NCBI RefSeq assembly: GCF_039851965.1
Contig: NZ_CP156674.1
Coordinates: forward strand, 186,001 to 250,000
DNA: 64,000 bases
Source: Pseudalkalibacillus hwajinpoensis
Lineage (GTDB): Bacteria > Bacillota > Bacilli > Bacillales > Guptibacillaceae
Direction of reading: 5' to 3'
Below, in pieces: positions 28,108 through 37,672 of the stretch. The notes beneath the pieces are model-generated. The model saw only the letters and a program-made list of their open reading frames with translations. It was not told where the DNA came from and made no database searches. Made by a program: the position numbers and the translations under genes. Position 1 is the stretch's first letter, and each line of letters starts with the position of its first letter.

Positions 28108-29574
28108 CTAGTAGTCAAAACGAGTCGTAATCATCTTCCTGCGTGTATAGAAATTGACGCCATCTTTCCCGTTTGCATGTAGATCTCCATAGAAAGAATC
28201 CTTCCACCCTGAAAATGGAAAAAATGCCATGGGTGCAGGAACACCAACATTAACACCAAGCATGCCAGCATCAGCTTCCTCGCGGAACTGTCTTATAGCC
28301 CCCGCGTCTTTCGAATAGATCGTCGCTCCATTCCCATATCTCGATTTTCGAAGAATGGCTAATGCGTCGTTTAAAGTGTCAGCATGTAATAGACTTAAGA
28401 CAGGTGCAAATATTTCTTCTTTCGCAATCGTCATATCAACTGTCACTTCATCAAAAATGGTAGGACCGAGGAAATTCCCCTTATTGTTGGAGTCCATTTC
28501 TTTTCGTCCATCACGAATTAGGGCTGCACCTTCTTCTAATCCCTTATCGATAAACCAGAGCACTTTTTCACGATGAGACTTTCGAATGACAGGTGTTAAT
28601 AGCACCTCATCATCCAATCCGTTTCCAAGCTTCAACTCGTCTGCTTTTTCTTTAAGTGCAGAAATGAATTGTTCCCCTGACCCGACAATAACAACCGCAC
28701 TACATGCCATACAGCGCTGCCCAGCACTTCCAAACGTTGAACTAATAACCTGCTGAACAGCTTTTTCAATATCAGCATCTGGCATCACAATGTGATGATT
28801 TTTTGCACCTGAAAGTGCCTGCACACGTTTCCCTCTTGAAGCAGCCTGTTCATATACATATTTCGCTACAGGTTGTGAACCGACGAACGAAATTGCTTTC
28901 ACATCATCATGTTCAATTAGTCCATTGACCACATCATGTGCTCCGTGCACAATATTAAAAACACCTTTAGGTAAACCGGCTTCTGATAATAACTCTGCCA
29001 TACGGTTAGCTAGAATGGGTGTGCGTTCAGATGGTTTTAACACAAATGTATTTCCACATGCAATCGCAAGAGGGAACATCCAGTGTGGCACCATCATAGG
29101 GAAGTTAAATGGTGTGATCCCACCTACGACGCCAACTGGATAGCGAAACATCTCAGAATCAATGCTTTCCGCAATAGTAGACAGATTGTCCCCCATCATT
29201 AATGTAGGGGCTCCTGTTGCAAACTCTACACACTCAATGCCGCGAAGTACTTCTCCGTACGCTTCTTTAAAGCTCTTACCGTTCTCTTTCACAATAAGCT
29301 CTGCGAGTTCATCATGATGCTTTACAAGTAGTGAATGATAAGCAAAAAGTACTCGTGCTCGCTTTGGCACAGGGACTTTACTCCATGTCTCAAATGCTTC
29401 TTTTGCAGCGCTTACAGCCACATCAACATCTTCTTTAGAAGATAACGGCACATAGGCCAAATTTTCTTCTGTAGCAGGGTTTGGTACATCAAGGGTCTCA
29501 TTACTTCTCGCACTTACCCATTCACCATTTACAAAGTTTTTTAGCACAGCTGTTTCGTTTTTTACGATTGCCAT
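28108..29574 (-). CDS. mmsA: CoA-acylating (methyl)malonate-semialdehyde dehydrogenase
   Basis: A 488-aa NAD+- and CoA-dependent aldehyde dehydrogenase of the MMSDH/IolA family. It converts malonate semialdehyde (or methylmalonate semialdehyde) to acetyl-CoA (propionyl-CoA) and CO2, the last step of reductive uracil/thymine breakdown. Catalytic Cys is in AGQRCMACSAVV near residue 284, the NAD site in SFVGSQPVAKYVYE near 231, and the MMSDH-type SGAKNHHIVMPDAD lies near 256. ATG with AAAGGAGG upstream. First gene of a two-gene unit with the aminotransferase, under a promoter sharing a motif with the pydC operon. Confidence 0.9.
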   Translation of the reverse strand: MAIVKNETAVLKNFVNGEWVSARSNETLDVPNPATEENLAYVPLSSKEDVDVAVSAAKEAFETWSKVPVPKRARVLFAYHSLLVKHHDELAELIVKENGKSFKEAYGEVLRGIECVEFATGAPTLMMGDNLSTIAESIDSEMFRYPVGVVGGITPFNFPMMVPHWMFPLAIACGNTFVLKPSERTPILANRMAELLSEAGLPKGVFNIVHGAHDVVNGLIEHDDVKAISFVGSQPVAKYVYEQAASRGKRVQALSGAKNHHIVMPDADIEKAVQQVISSTFGSAGQRCMACSAVVIVGSGEQFISALKEKADELKLGNGLDDEVLLTPVIRKSHREKVLWFIDKGLEEGAALIRDGRKEMDSNNKGNFLGPTIFDEVTVDMTIAKEEIFAPVLSLLHADTLNDALAILRKSRYGNGATIYSKDAGAIRQFREEADAGMLGVNVGVPAPMAFFPFSGWKDSFYGDLHANGKDGVNFYTRRKMITTRFDY

Positions 29575-29606
29575 TGCACGCCCTCCTTTGGTTGATTCAT
29601 ACCTTT

Positions 29607-29653
29607 ATTGTAGGGGATGGAGTGGCTAACGTTCATTAGACAAAACGTAACAT
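29607..29653 (-). promoter_or_regulatory. Promoter of mmsA with the shared pyd-regulon motif
   Basis: On the minus strand ATGTTACGTTTTGTCTAAT (29653-29635) is followed after 22 nt by a -10 TACAAT (29612-29607). The -35 region is poor (TGAACG), as in activator-dependent promoters. The 19-mer matches the one upstream of pydC at 15 of 19 positions, there 21 nt before its -10. A second shared element, GTGCAACGTG (29682-29673), lies just upstream. Confidence 0.6.
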
Positions 29654-29685
29654 GGATTAATGCCCCATTGTACACGTTGCACATT

Positions 29686-31287
29686 TTAGACTTTTCGCTT
29701 CAAATACTCGTAAGCATGCAGAGAGAATTCAATTGCCTGTCGCTTTGGTGAGCTCATAAAATCAGAGCCAAGCAACTCTTCTAGCTTTTCAAGTCGATGG
29801 TAAAGTGTTTGTCTGACCACATAAAGTTGCTCAGCTGTTTCTTTTTTGGAGCCATTACAACACATATACACCTTAAGTGTATTCAGGAGATTACTATTGT
29901 TATTCTCGTCATATTGGATAACTGGAGCAAGATACTCAGACATGAATTCATTTAATTCCTTGCCCCTAGCAAGTTGGAAAATCATCCGGTAAATATGAAA
30001 ATCGGTATGGTAAATGACTTTTGATGACTGAATGGAAAGCTTATCGTTCATTGTTAGTGTCTCTAACGATGAATCATAACTTTTATGCATCTCTTTCAAA
30101 AGACGCACATGCTTCCCTACACCGATCTGCACAACTTCTGGTACGGTTTCCTTTTGCAAAATATCACTTATCATAAAGCGATTGAAAGCTTCACGTATAC
30201 GATCCATGAGGTTAACCTCATCTCTTCTATTTAAAACGATGATAATAAGTTTGTTCCGAGTCGTAAGGGATAGTATAAAAAAACCCTCCTGTTCAAATAC
30301 CGAACGCATAAGCAACATAAAATAGGTGATCTGTGAAGAGGTGTACGCATCAAGCTGCTTCTTGAATTTGCATGTACATACTTGAAGACCACGGGGAATA
30401 AGCGATTCATCCATATCAACAAGATAAGAAAGAATTTTTTCTTCAGAGTGTTTCCCTTCAAGCCAGTCATATAGCCATTCCGTTTCAAGTGCTCGTTTTT
30501 TCTCTTCAATGTAAAGTTCACGCAGTAGAAATTGGGAAATAGCTGTAGCACTTCGATCAAGGAGAAGCATGTCATAATCTGAAACTGATGTATGCCTGCC
30601 TGGAACAAGAATTAAATTAGCAAAGTGATAGTCCATGGCGCGCACATGTTGCAGGACTAACCCTTTACCTTCAGGTTGAAATGTCAGGAAATGCAGAAAA
30701 ATTTCTTTCTTCTCTTCTGTTGCTTCCGGCGCAAAAATTGGTTCAGCTTCTTTCGGTATATAAATGACTTGCATCCCTGTTTTCTCAGCGAGAAAGGATA
30801 GAATCTTATAAAGACTGCCTGGTGCGAGTAGAAGATTATTTAGCTCTTGAGAAAACTGTTCAAGATTGGAAATCATCTGATAGTGGTGTGCGATTAAGAG
30901 GGAGTGAAGGTCCTGGGTAATATCAACAAATCGTACTTCTTTCTTAAAGACAATGATGGGAAACTGGTGCTGTTCAGCAAGTTCAAGTATTTCTGATGGG
31001 ATCTGGTCCATATATGTACCAATTTCAATGCAAAGACCGGCTGCTTTGCTTTGAATTAATTGCTTTACGATCGATAGAAATACCTTCACATTATCTTTCC
31101 ATACAAATCCGGTTGATAGAATTAATTCTTCACCGTCTAGTAGTTGCTTCACGCTGGTGACTTCCATCACATGAACCCATTTTATTCTCCTATCTAATCC
31201 CCCTCTACCAGCGATGACAGTAGCATGACGAAAATGTTCTCTTTCTAGCACTTCATGTACTGTTAAACTGGTCATTCGCAGCATCAT
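29686..31287 (-). CDS. PucR-family transcriptional regulator of pyrimidine catabolism
   Basis: A 533-aa regulator with an N-terminal PucR sensory domain (LTVHEVLEREHFRHATVIAG to about residue 130), a middle GGDEF-like or unassigned region and a C-terminal helix-turn-helix (CNGSKKETAEQLYVVRQTLY, about 477-496, then HRLEKLEELLG). PucR proteins control purine or pyrimidine catabolism and usually activate. It sits between the two pyd units, in the same direction. The start is ATG 31287 or the next codon, behind AGGGGTG. A perfect cre lies about 96 bp upstream, so carbon source may gate the pathway through this gene. A direct role on the shared motif is inference. Confidence 0.88.
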   Translation of the reverse strand: MMLRMTSLTVHEVLEREHFRHATVIAGRGGLDRRIKWVHVMEVTSVKQLLDGEELILSTGFVWKDNVKVFLSIVKQLIQSKAAGLCIEIGTYMDQIPSEILELAEQHQFPIIVFKKEVRFVDITQDLHSLLIAHHYQMISNLEQFSQELNNLLLAPGSLYKILSFLAEKTGMQVIYIPKEAEPIFAPEATEEKKEIFLHFLTFQPEGKGLVLQHVRAMDYHFANLILVPGRHTSVSDYDMLLLDRSATAISQFLLRELYIEEKKRALETEWLYDWLEGKHSEEKILSYLVDMDESLIPRGLQVCTCKFKKQLDAYTSSQITYFMLLMRSVFEQEGFFILSLTTRNKLIIIVLNRRDEVNLMDRIREAFNRFMISDILQKETVPEVVQIGVGKHVRLLKEMHKSYDSSLETLTMNDKLSIQSSKVIYHTDFHIYRMIFQLARGKELNEFMSEYLAPVIQYDENNNSNLLNTLKVYMCCNGSKKETAEQLYVVRQTLYHRLEKLEELLGSDFMSSPKRQAIEFSLHAYEYLKRKV

Positions 31288-31382
31288 ACCACACCCCTAT
31301 TCTAGAAATTATGTACTTTTATCTAACCATGAAGAGCTTCTTTTGAGGAAAATTCCGGAAGATAATCTTTCAGTATCCCTTA

Positions 31383-31396
31383 TGACAGCGCTTACA
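31383..31396 (-). promoter_or_regulatory. cre (CcpA-binding) site upstream of the PucR gene
   Basis: TGTAAGCGCTGTCA on the minus strand matches the cre consensus TGWNANCGNTNWCA at every position. It lies in the 255-bp leader between the pyd operon terminator and the regulator's ATG. Confidence 0.65.
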
Positions 31397-31542
31397 TCTT
31401 TTAAGAATTACTTTACTACAACATGTTATGGTTTTCTACTGATTCTCTAATATACGACATAAATAGCTATAAACCTTGGTTTCTCTTGGTTACTTTATAT
31501 GTCTAGTACGGTAAATGAAATTTAATATGACTATAAAAAAAA

Positions 31543-31558
31543 CCGGGCTATTGCCCGG
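31543..31558 (-). terminator. Terminator of the preT-preA-hydantoinase-permease operon
   Basis: CCGGGC / GCCCGG with a 4-nt loop, then TTTTTTTTA on the minus strand. The stem overlaps the stop codon of the last small gene. Confidence 0.9.
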
Positions 31559-31790
31559 CCTCCATCTCCCACTCATACTCATCTAAAAGCTCCATTAAAA
31601 AGTGGTATTGCTTTTTACTACGGAAATCTCCTTCCTTCCAATTCGCCCTAATCCAGGTGGTTAGCTCCTCGGCAGAATTAAAAATCTCACCACTTGTATC
31701 CGCTTTTCGAATCATATACCTGCCATTTTCCTCGTCGATGGTTACCTCACACGGATACGCACTATCTTTAGAATACAAATTGTATTCCAT
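31548..31790 (-). CDS. Small acidic protein, last gene of the pyrimidine-degradation operon
   Basis: An 80-aa soluble acidic protein: a beta-rich first half (EVTIDEENGRYMIRKADTSG) and a helical second half with conserved-looking Trp residues (ELTTWIRANWKEGDF, ELLDEYEWEMEAG). No known domain recognised. GGAGG ribosome site. It follows the other small gene by 15 bp and directly precedes the terminator, so it belongs to the pyd transcript. It might help assembly or metal-cluster supply of the dihydropyrimidine dehydrogenase, but that is only positional inference. Confidence 0.7.
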   Translation of the reverse strand: MEYNLYSKDSAYPCEVTIDEENGRYMIRKADTSGEIFNSAEELTTWIRANWKEGDFRSKKQYHFLMELLDEYEWEMEAGQ

Positions 31791-31805
31791 TATGATCCTC
31801 CCTCT

Positions 31806-32036
31806 CTATGAAACTGACTGAATTTGCTTTAATAAAAGCGCTGAGAAGTATTTTCTCCCATCTGCCGTTTGAATATGAAGGGTTTCAGTTGATTCTTCTT
31901 CTGAATTCTTATCTTTTAGCTTAAACTCAATAAAAGCCCCGCTTAGATTTTCTGTAATACCATGGATTCGATACCCTCGATCAATAAAGTAATCGATTTT
32001 TTCTCGTTCAATTAAATAATGCTGATGTTCTCTCAT
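31806..32036 (-). CDS. Small uncharacterised protein in the pyrimidine-degradation operon
   Basis: A 76-aa soluble protein beginning MREHQHYLIEREKIDYFIDR, with a predicted helix then a beta-rich portion (GAFIEFKLKDK, TLHIQTADGRKYF). Start ATG 32036 has GGAGG eight bases upstream; an ATG two codons earlier is too close to it. It is 14 bp downstream of the permease and 15 bp upstream of the other small gene. No family recognised. Confidence 0.7.
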   Translation of the reverse strand: MREHQHYLIEREKIDYFIDRGYRIHGITENLSGAFIEFKLKDKNSEEESTETLHIQTADGRKYFSALLLKQIQSVS

Positions 32037-32050
32037 ACACATTACCTCCC

Positions 32051-33523
32051 CTATTCAATCGCACTGCCAACCTCTTTAACCGTTTGTACTTCGCTATCGC
32101 TTGAGATGATCCAATCCCTTCCAACAGTAATGCCAAGATATTTCTCATCACTCGGCTCTACAATCTCTGCCTGTTCATACTTTTTGAACCACCAGTATTT
32201 TGCAAGAACATAGTAAGTACCTGCCCCTACGACAAATCCAACTAGAAATGAGTAGTTAGAAAGAAAATATGCAGCAAGTCCACCAATAATCCATGAAATA
32301 AAGCCTGCAGCGTTAACACCACCTGCATAGCGGTATTGGCCGAACTGCTCATACAATTCAGGTACATTGACCCTGCGTTTTCTTAAAACATAATAGTCGC
32401 AGAACAAAATGCCAACAATCGCTGATAATATCCCTCCGACAATAAGAAGAATTGGGATTAGAATATTAAACAAGCTCCATGGTTGAACAACTGACCCAAC
32501 AATCCCTGCAATGAATACACCAGCCCAGAACGGAACTTTTGGACCCCCGACGTTTGAAAAAATCGTCGCGGCTGGAACAAGGTTTGCGGATACATTCGTT
32601 GACCACTGGGCGAGAACAATCATAAGTAATAGGACGCCCAGTACTAACCCTGTAGCAGCTTCTTGCAATGCTACAACAGGGTCATAATTTGAAACGGCGA
32701 TATAGGATACCCCTCCAATAATAACCATAAATGTTTGCGTTACCGGCAGTGCGATCATGCTTCCTACAAGCGTCCCTTTGTTTCGTTTAACCCAGTTTTT
32801 CTCAAATTGAGGTGCTTTAATAAAGCGAGAGATTGAAGGAATATCAGCCGCAATGGTTGCCCAGAATCCCATGTTACTAAAAATAACCACCAGGAATGCC
32901 GTTACGGCAGCTCCTCCTGTTACAGGGCTCTCAATCCACCCCCATACTTCTCTTCCCTGAGAGATCGCCTGGTCTGAAAGAGAAGCGTACATCCAAACAG
33001 AAATAATGATAATGACAGGAGCAGCCAGATCCGCAAATCGTTCAACTGCTTTAATTCCGAGAGCTGTATTTACTAATTGAACCGTTGCGAAAATAAGAAA
33101 ACAGACGAACCAGTTATCAAAACCAAACAGCACGTTTAGAATTGCATTCATGGCCGTCGCCCCAAAATAAGTATTGATTCCGAACCAGAACGATGCTGCG
33201 AGCCCTCTTACAACAGATGGAATATGTGTACCTATTGTTCCGAAAGGGGCCCGCATATATACCGGAAATGAAAGGCCGTGTTCGATTCCAATATCTCCAA
33301 TAATCGTGATGAATAACCCAATGGCGAGAGTACCAATGATCGTAGCAACTACAACCCAGGTCAATGACAATGACTGAACACCTGCTCCTCCGATCGCAAA
33401 AGCTGCAAGTACAACGGCCATTCCGACCCACATCATCGCAAATCCCGTTGTTCCAATTTTTTTGTCTTTGTGCGCAATTGGCAGAAGGTCCGGTGATTTT
33501 AAATAGCTTTTCTCTTTTTTCAT
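32051..33523 (-). CDS. NCS1-family nucleobase permease (uracil/hydantoin/allantoin type)
   Basis: A 490-aa polytopic membrane protein with about 12 helices of the nucleobase:cation symporter-1 family (PucI/Mhp1/FurE type). Visible family segments: PFGTIGTHIPSVVRGLAASFWFG in TM3, SNMGFWATIAADIPSISRF near residues 219-237 and the CDYYVLRKRRVNVPELYE loop late in the protein. The genomic position between dihydropyrimidinase and the two small genes makes uracil, thymine or a dihydropyrimidine the likely substrate. It is separated from the upstream gene by 23 bp and from the next by 14 bp. Confidence 0.9.
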   Translation of the reverse strand: MKKEKSYLKSPDLLPIAHKDKKIGTTGFAMMWVGMAVVLAAFAIGGAGVQSLSLTWVVVATIIGTLAIGLFITIIGDIGIEHGLSFPVYMRAPFGTIGTHIPSVVRGLAASFWFGINTYFGATAMNAILNVLFGFDNWFVCFLIFATVQLVNTALGIKAVERFADLAAPVIIIISVWMYASLSDQAISQGREVWGWIESPVTGGAAVTAFLVVIFSNMGFWATIAADIPSISRFIKAPQFEKNWVKRNKGTLVGSMIALPVTQTFMVIIGGVSYIAVSNYDPVVALQEAATGLVLGVLLLMIVLAQWSTNVSANLVPAATIFSNVGGPKVPFWAGVFIAGIVGSVVQPWSLFNILIPILLIVGGILSAIVGILFCDYYVLRKRRVNVPELYEQFGQYRYAGGVNAAGFISWIIGGLAAYFLSNYSFLVGFVVGAGTYYVLAKYWWFKKYEQAEIVEPSDEKYLGITVGRDWIISSDSEVQTVKEVGSAIE

Positions 33524-33546
33524 TGAGTTATCTCCTCTTCTTTCAC

Positions 33547-34965
33547 TTACTGGATCTTCATTGTCCGATCAGAGACGTCAGCCATTTTTCCATACTTTGC
33601 TCGTTTCATGTATTTTCCTGTTCCAGGCGTTCCAACAAATTGCTTGTCTTTAATAATGTACTCACCTCGAACAAGAACAGTCTGGGCCTCCCCAGTTACC
33701 TCCATTCCTTCAAAAGCATTATAGTCTACTGCCATATGGTGCGTTTCGGCAGATATCGTACGCCTAACACTCGGGTCAAATAGAACAAGATCTGCATCTG
33801 CTCCTACGGAAATAGTCCCTTTTTTTGGGAACAGTCCAAACAACTTTGCAGCCTTCGTTGACGTTATGTCTACAAATTGATTTAATGAAATTCTTCCTTT
33901 TAGAACACCTTCAGAAAAAAGGATGCTAAATCGATCTTCAATCATTGGTCCACCATTAGGGATTTTCGTAAAATCATCTCTTCCAAGGTCTTTTTGCCCG
34001 CTAAAGTCAAATGAGCATTGATCAGATCCAATCGTCTCAAGCTGGCCGGTTCGAAGCGCATTCCAGAGTGCATCCTGGTTCCACTTTTCACGAAGCGGCG
34101 GACTCCACACATACTTTGCTCCTTCAAAGTTCGGTTTCTCAAGATACGTTTGATCAAGAACTAGATATTGTGGGCACGTTTCCCCATGGATATCATAGCC
34201 TTTGCGTCTTGCTTCTGCTATCTTGTCTGCTGCCTCCTGACAACTTACATGAACGACATAGAGTTGTGATGAGGCAAGACCAGTGAGCTGTGCTGCTCGT
34301 CCTGTTGCCTCCCCTTCTACTTCCGGTGGCCTTGTTAACGCATGATAAATCGGTTCAGTTTGACCTTTCGAGAGTGCATCCTTTGTTAAATATTCTATGA
34401 CATCACCATTTTCAGCATGTACCATTACAAGTGCTCCTAGCTCCTTTGCCGCAAGAAGAGTTCGATAAAGCGTCTCGTCATCCGCCTGAAAAACATTCTT
34501 ATACGCCATAAACACTTTAAAGGAAGTAATGCCTTCCTGATCAATCACGTCTGGAAGTTGTTCTAACACGCTATCGTTCATTTCACTAATCATTAAATGA
34601 AAACTATAATCGAGCACCGATTTATCTTTAGATTTATCATGCCAGGTTTTGATCGCATGAGAGAGAGGCTTCCCCTTTTCAGTTAAGCAAAAATCGATAA
34701 CAGAGGTTGTGCCACCAAATGCTGCCGCAATTGTCCCGGTTTCAAAATCATCCTTTGAAACTGTTCCACCAAACGGCATTTCAAGATGTGTATGGGGATC
34801 AATTCCACCTGGAAATACGTAACGACCGCTCGCATCCACCTCCTCTGCACCTTCTTCTTTCAAATTTGTCCCAATTGAGGCGATTTTTCCGTTAGAAACA
34901 AGGATATCCGCTTGATACGTTTCGCTTGCAGTAACAATCGTTCCATTTCGAATGATTTTCTTCAT
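33547..34965 (-). CDS. hydA: Dihydropyrimidinase (D-hydantoinase)
   Basis: A 472-aa amidohydrolase that opens 5,6-dihydrouracil/dihydrothymine to N-carbamoyl-beta-alanine/-aminoisobutyrate. Binuclear Zn ligands are in place: DPHTHLEMPFGG near residue 57, the carbamylated Lys in TSFKVFMAYK near 149, HAENGD near 182, VVHVSC near 238 and the catalytic Asp in IGSDQCSFD near 313. Start ATG 34965 is used because AGGAGG lies eight bases upstream. It follows preA by 16 bp in the operon. D-hydantoins are common alternative substrates for this family. Confidence 0.93.
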   Translation of the reverse strand: MKKIIRNGTIVTASETYQADILVSNGKIASIGTNLKEEGAEEVDASGRYVFPGGIDPHTHLEMPFGGTVSKDDFETGTIAAAFGGTTSVIDFCLTEKGKPLSHAIKTWHDKSKDKSVLDYSFHLMISEMNDSVLEQLPDVIDQEGITSFKVFMAYKNVFQADDETLYRTLLAAKELGALVMVHAENGDVIEYLTKDALSKGQTEPIYHALTRPPEVEGEATGRAAQLTGLASSQLYVVHVSCQEAADKIAEARRKGYDIHGETCPQYLVLDQTYLEKPNFEGAKYVWSPPLREKWNQDALWNALRTGQLETIGSDQCSFDFSGQKDLGRDDFTKIPNGGPMIEDRFSILFSEGVLKGRISLNQFVDITSTKAAKLFGLFPKKGTISVGADADLVLFDPSVRRTISAETHHMAVDYNAFEGMEVTGEAQTVLVRGEYIIKDKQFVGTPGTGKYMKRAKYGKMADVSDRTMKIQ

Positions 34966-34981
34966 GATCAAATCCTCCTAC

Positions 34982-36268
34982 TTATTTGGATACTTTGATA
35001 TCTTTAAGTGAGCCGATAAGAGACTGACGTTCATTCCATGTCATCGCAGGCTGCTCATGTGGAAGCTCAATCATATCTATTGCCCCATCAACTGGGCATA
35101 CGATCGAGCAGAGGTTACATCCAACACAATCATCTTCTCGGACTTGAAGAATCGGGTTACCGACTGGATCATTCAGCATATCAATACACTGATGCGATGT
35201 ATCTTCACACGCAATATGGCATTTGTTACAGTTAATACACACATCATTATTAATTCTTGCAACCACTTTATAATTAAGATCAAGATTTCCCCAATCAGAA
35301 AAGGTTGGAACCGACTTTCCGATGATGTCCTGGACGGAGAGAATTCCGCGTTCATCAAGGTAAGTTAATAGACCATCAATAAGATCTTCCACAATGCGGA
35401 ACCCATGGTGCATGGCAGCCGTGCAAATTTGAACGTTACTCGCACCCATCAGCATAAACTCAATCGCATTCTGCCAGTTTGATACCCCGCCCATCCCTGA
35501 GATCGGAACATTGATCCGGCTATTTCTTGCACATTCGCTAACCATATTAAGCGCAATAGGCTTTACAGCTGGCCCACAGTAGCCACCATGTGCACCTTTA
35601 CCTCCCACATGTGGTATTGGTTGCCACGTATCAATATCAACACCTGCTAAACTATTAATCGTGTTAATCATGCTAACGGCATCTGCTCCGCCCCTTACGG
35701 CCGCTTCTGCGGTAGCGGTTATATCAGTTATATTTGGCGTTAGCTTTACTATTACTGGCGTCTCAGCCGCTTCTTTTGCCCAGTAAGTCTGTTTTTCTAC
35801 TAGCTCAGGTACCTGTCCCGAGGCAGCACCCATTCCCCGCTCAGCCATCCCATGCGGACAACCGAAATTCAGCTCAAGGCCATCGACACCAGCGGCTTCA
35901 GTCTTTTTCACAATCTCATGCCACGCTTCTTGATTTGGTTCAACCATTAACGAAGCGACCACCGCATGATGTGGAAATCGTTTTTTTGTTTCATAAATTT
36001 CTTTTAAATTCACTTCTAGTGGTCGATCCGTTATAAGCTCAATATTGTTAAAACCCGCAACACGCTGTCTGTTGAAATGGACAGCTGCGTATCGCGATGA
36101 TACGTTTAAAATAGGATCACCAAGCGTCTTCCAAACTGCTCCACCCCAACCAGCTTCGAAGGCGCGTTGCACCTGGTAGCCTGAGTTCGTTGGTGGTGCA
36201 GATGCGAGCCAGAATGGATTTGGTGAAGTAATTCCCGCAAGGTTTGTTCTGAGATCTGCCATCGTCAT
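34982..36268 (-). CDS. preA: NAD-dependent dihydropyrimidine dehydrogenase, subunit PreA
   Basis: The 428-aa catalytic FMN subunit of bacterial dihydropyrimidine dehydrogenase, which reduces uracil and thymine at the 5,6 bond. An FMN TIM-barrel of dihydroorotate-dehydrogenase type (NPFWLASAPPTNSGYQV near residue 17, ELNFGCPHGMAERGMGAASG near 131 with the catalytic Cys loop) is followed by two 4Fe-4S clusters in the C-terminal extension (CINCNKCHIACEDTSHQC near 348, CVGCNLCSIVCPVDG near 382). Acts with PreT, encoded 14 bp upstream. Confidence 0.95.
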   Translation of the reverse strand: MTMADLRTNLAGITSPNPFWLASAPPTNSGYQVQRAFEAGWGGAVWKTLGDPILNVSSRYAAVHFNRQRVAGFNNIELITDRPLEVNLKEIYETKKRFPHHAVVASLMVEPNQEAWHEIVKKTEAAGVDGLELNFGCPHGMAERGMGAASGQVPELVEKQTYWAKEAAETPVIVKLTPNITDITATAEAAVRGGADAVSMINTINSLAGVDIDTWQPIPHVGGKGAHGGYCGPAVKPIALNMVSECARNSRINVPISGMGGVSNWQNAIEFMLMGASNVQICTAAMHHGFRIVEDLIDGLLTYLDERGILSVQDIIGKSVPTFSDWGNLDLNYKVVARINNDVCINCNKCHIACEDTSHQCIDMLNDPVGNPILQVREDDCVGCNLCSIVCPVDGAIDMIELPHEQPAMTWNERQSLIGSLKDIKVSK

Positions 36269-36282
36269 TCCCCTTTCTCCTG

Positions 36283-37644
36283 TTAAGCTGAATACGTCGC
36301 TTTCAAGCTTTCATGCAAATGGTATGCTGCCGTTTTCCCCTGTTGAGCAGCTGAAACAACCATCGCTTCTCCCTGGCCTTTACCGAAAATAACATCTCCG
36401 CATGCATATACTTTTGAATGAGACGTTTCCATTGTTTCTTTATTGATTAAAATGACACCGTCTTTGTGAGCAAGTCCTAGTCCCTCGATGAAAGGCAAGT
36501 GTCTTTTTTGTCCGATCGCTTTTACAACTGCATTACATTCGATTGTGAATTCCGATTCAGGTAGCGGCTCTGTTCTTCTTCTACCATCCGCTGCTGCATC
36601 CATCAGTTTCATTTTGACGCATTTAATACCCTTTACTTCGCCTTCCTCACCAGTAAGTATTTCAACAGGTTGTGTTAACCACCGAAACTCAACTCCATCT
36701 TGCTTTGCAAACTCATACTCAAAGTCATAAGCCGTCATCTCCTGCTCGGACCGTCGATAGAGAATTTTTACATTTTCCGCGCCAAGACGTGCTGAGCATG
36801 TTGCGCCATCAATCGCTGTATTTCCTGCTCCGATTACAACGACTTTCTTTCCTTTTAGTTCTGTAGGAAATGGGGCTGCTTTCGTCATTTTCACAAGCTC
36901 AATCGCGTCATAAACGCCTTCCGATTGTTCTCCAGGAATTTGCAGATCCGGCACACTTGCCATACCGATCGCTAAAATAACTCGATCATTTGTTGAAAGT
37001 AATTCATCAAATGAAATATCTTCCCCCACTCTCATTCCAGTTTTTATCGTGACACCGAGCTTTTCAACTTGCTCTACTTCCCAAAGGGATATGGACTTTG
37101 GTAATCGAAATGATACGATTCCATACGTGTCAAGACCACCCGCCTGTTTTTCTGCTTCGTAAATGGTTACGTTGTATCCAAGCAGCGCAAGCTCACGTGC
37201 TGCAGATAATCCCGCTGGGCCCCCACCAACGATCGCTACCTTTTTCCCATTCGGTTGTCCCTCTTTAAATAGAACCTGGTCATTTTTAATCGCCCAGTCC
37301 GTTGCATAGCGCTGAAGATTACCGATTAAAATTGGCTTTGTAGAATGGTTTAACACACACGCTCCCTCACAGAGCTCTTCAGTCGGACAAACCCTCGCGC
37401 AGCTTGCGCCTACTGGATTTGCCGTCATGATGGTTTTCGCTGAACCCTTCATATTTCCTGAAGCGATTTTTTTAATAAACGTTGGAATATCGATCCCCGT
37501 TGGACATGCTTTAATACATGGCGCGTCATAACAATAAAGACACCGCTGTGATTCTTGAAACGCTTCCTGATTTGTTAGAGATGGCACAACTTCTGTAAAC
37601 CTTTTCTGCAGTTCTTTCTGGACAGATGATTCCATCGTACTCAT
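36283..37644 (-). CDS. preT: Dihydropyrimidine dehydrogenase, subunit PreT
   Basis: The 453-aa FAD/NADH-binding partner of PreA. N-terminal Fe-S region (RCLYCYDAPCIKACPTGID, then GASCARVCPTEELCEGAC), FAD fold AIVGGGPAGLSAARELALLG near residue 130, NAD fold VVIGAGNTAIDGATCSARLGA near 270, and ACGDVIFGKGQGEAMVVSA near the end. It passes electrons between NAD(H) and PreA. Resembles the GltD fold, but gene order with preA settles the identity. A terminator-like hairpin lies between this gene and the upstream pydC gene. Confidence 0.94.
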   Translation of the reverse strand: MSTMESSVQKELQKRFTEVVPSLTNQEAFQESQRCLYCYDAPCIKACPTGIDIPTFIKKIASGNMKGSAKTIMTANPVGASCARVCPTEELCEGACVLNHSTKPILIGNLQRYATDWAIKNDQVLFKEGQPNGKKVAIVGGGPAGLSAARELALLGYNVTIYEAEKQAGGLDTYGIVSFRLPKSISLWEVEQVEKLGVTIKTGMRVGEDISFDELLSTNDRVILAIGMASVPDLQIPGEQSEGVYDAIELVKMTKAAPFPTELKGKKVVVIGAGNTAIDGATCSARLGAENVKILYRRSEQEMTAYDFEYEFAKQDGVEFRWLTQPVEILTGEEGEVKGIKCVKMKLMDAAADGRRRTEPLPESEFTIECNAVVKAIGQKRHLPFIEGLGLAHKDGVILINKETMETSHSKVYACGDVIFGKGQGEAMVVSAAQQGKTAAYHLHESLKATYSA

Positions 37645-37672
37645 ATGCGTCCCCCCTGTTTTTAAATTAAAA

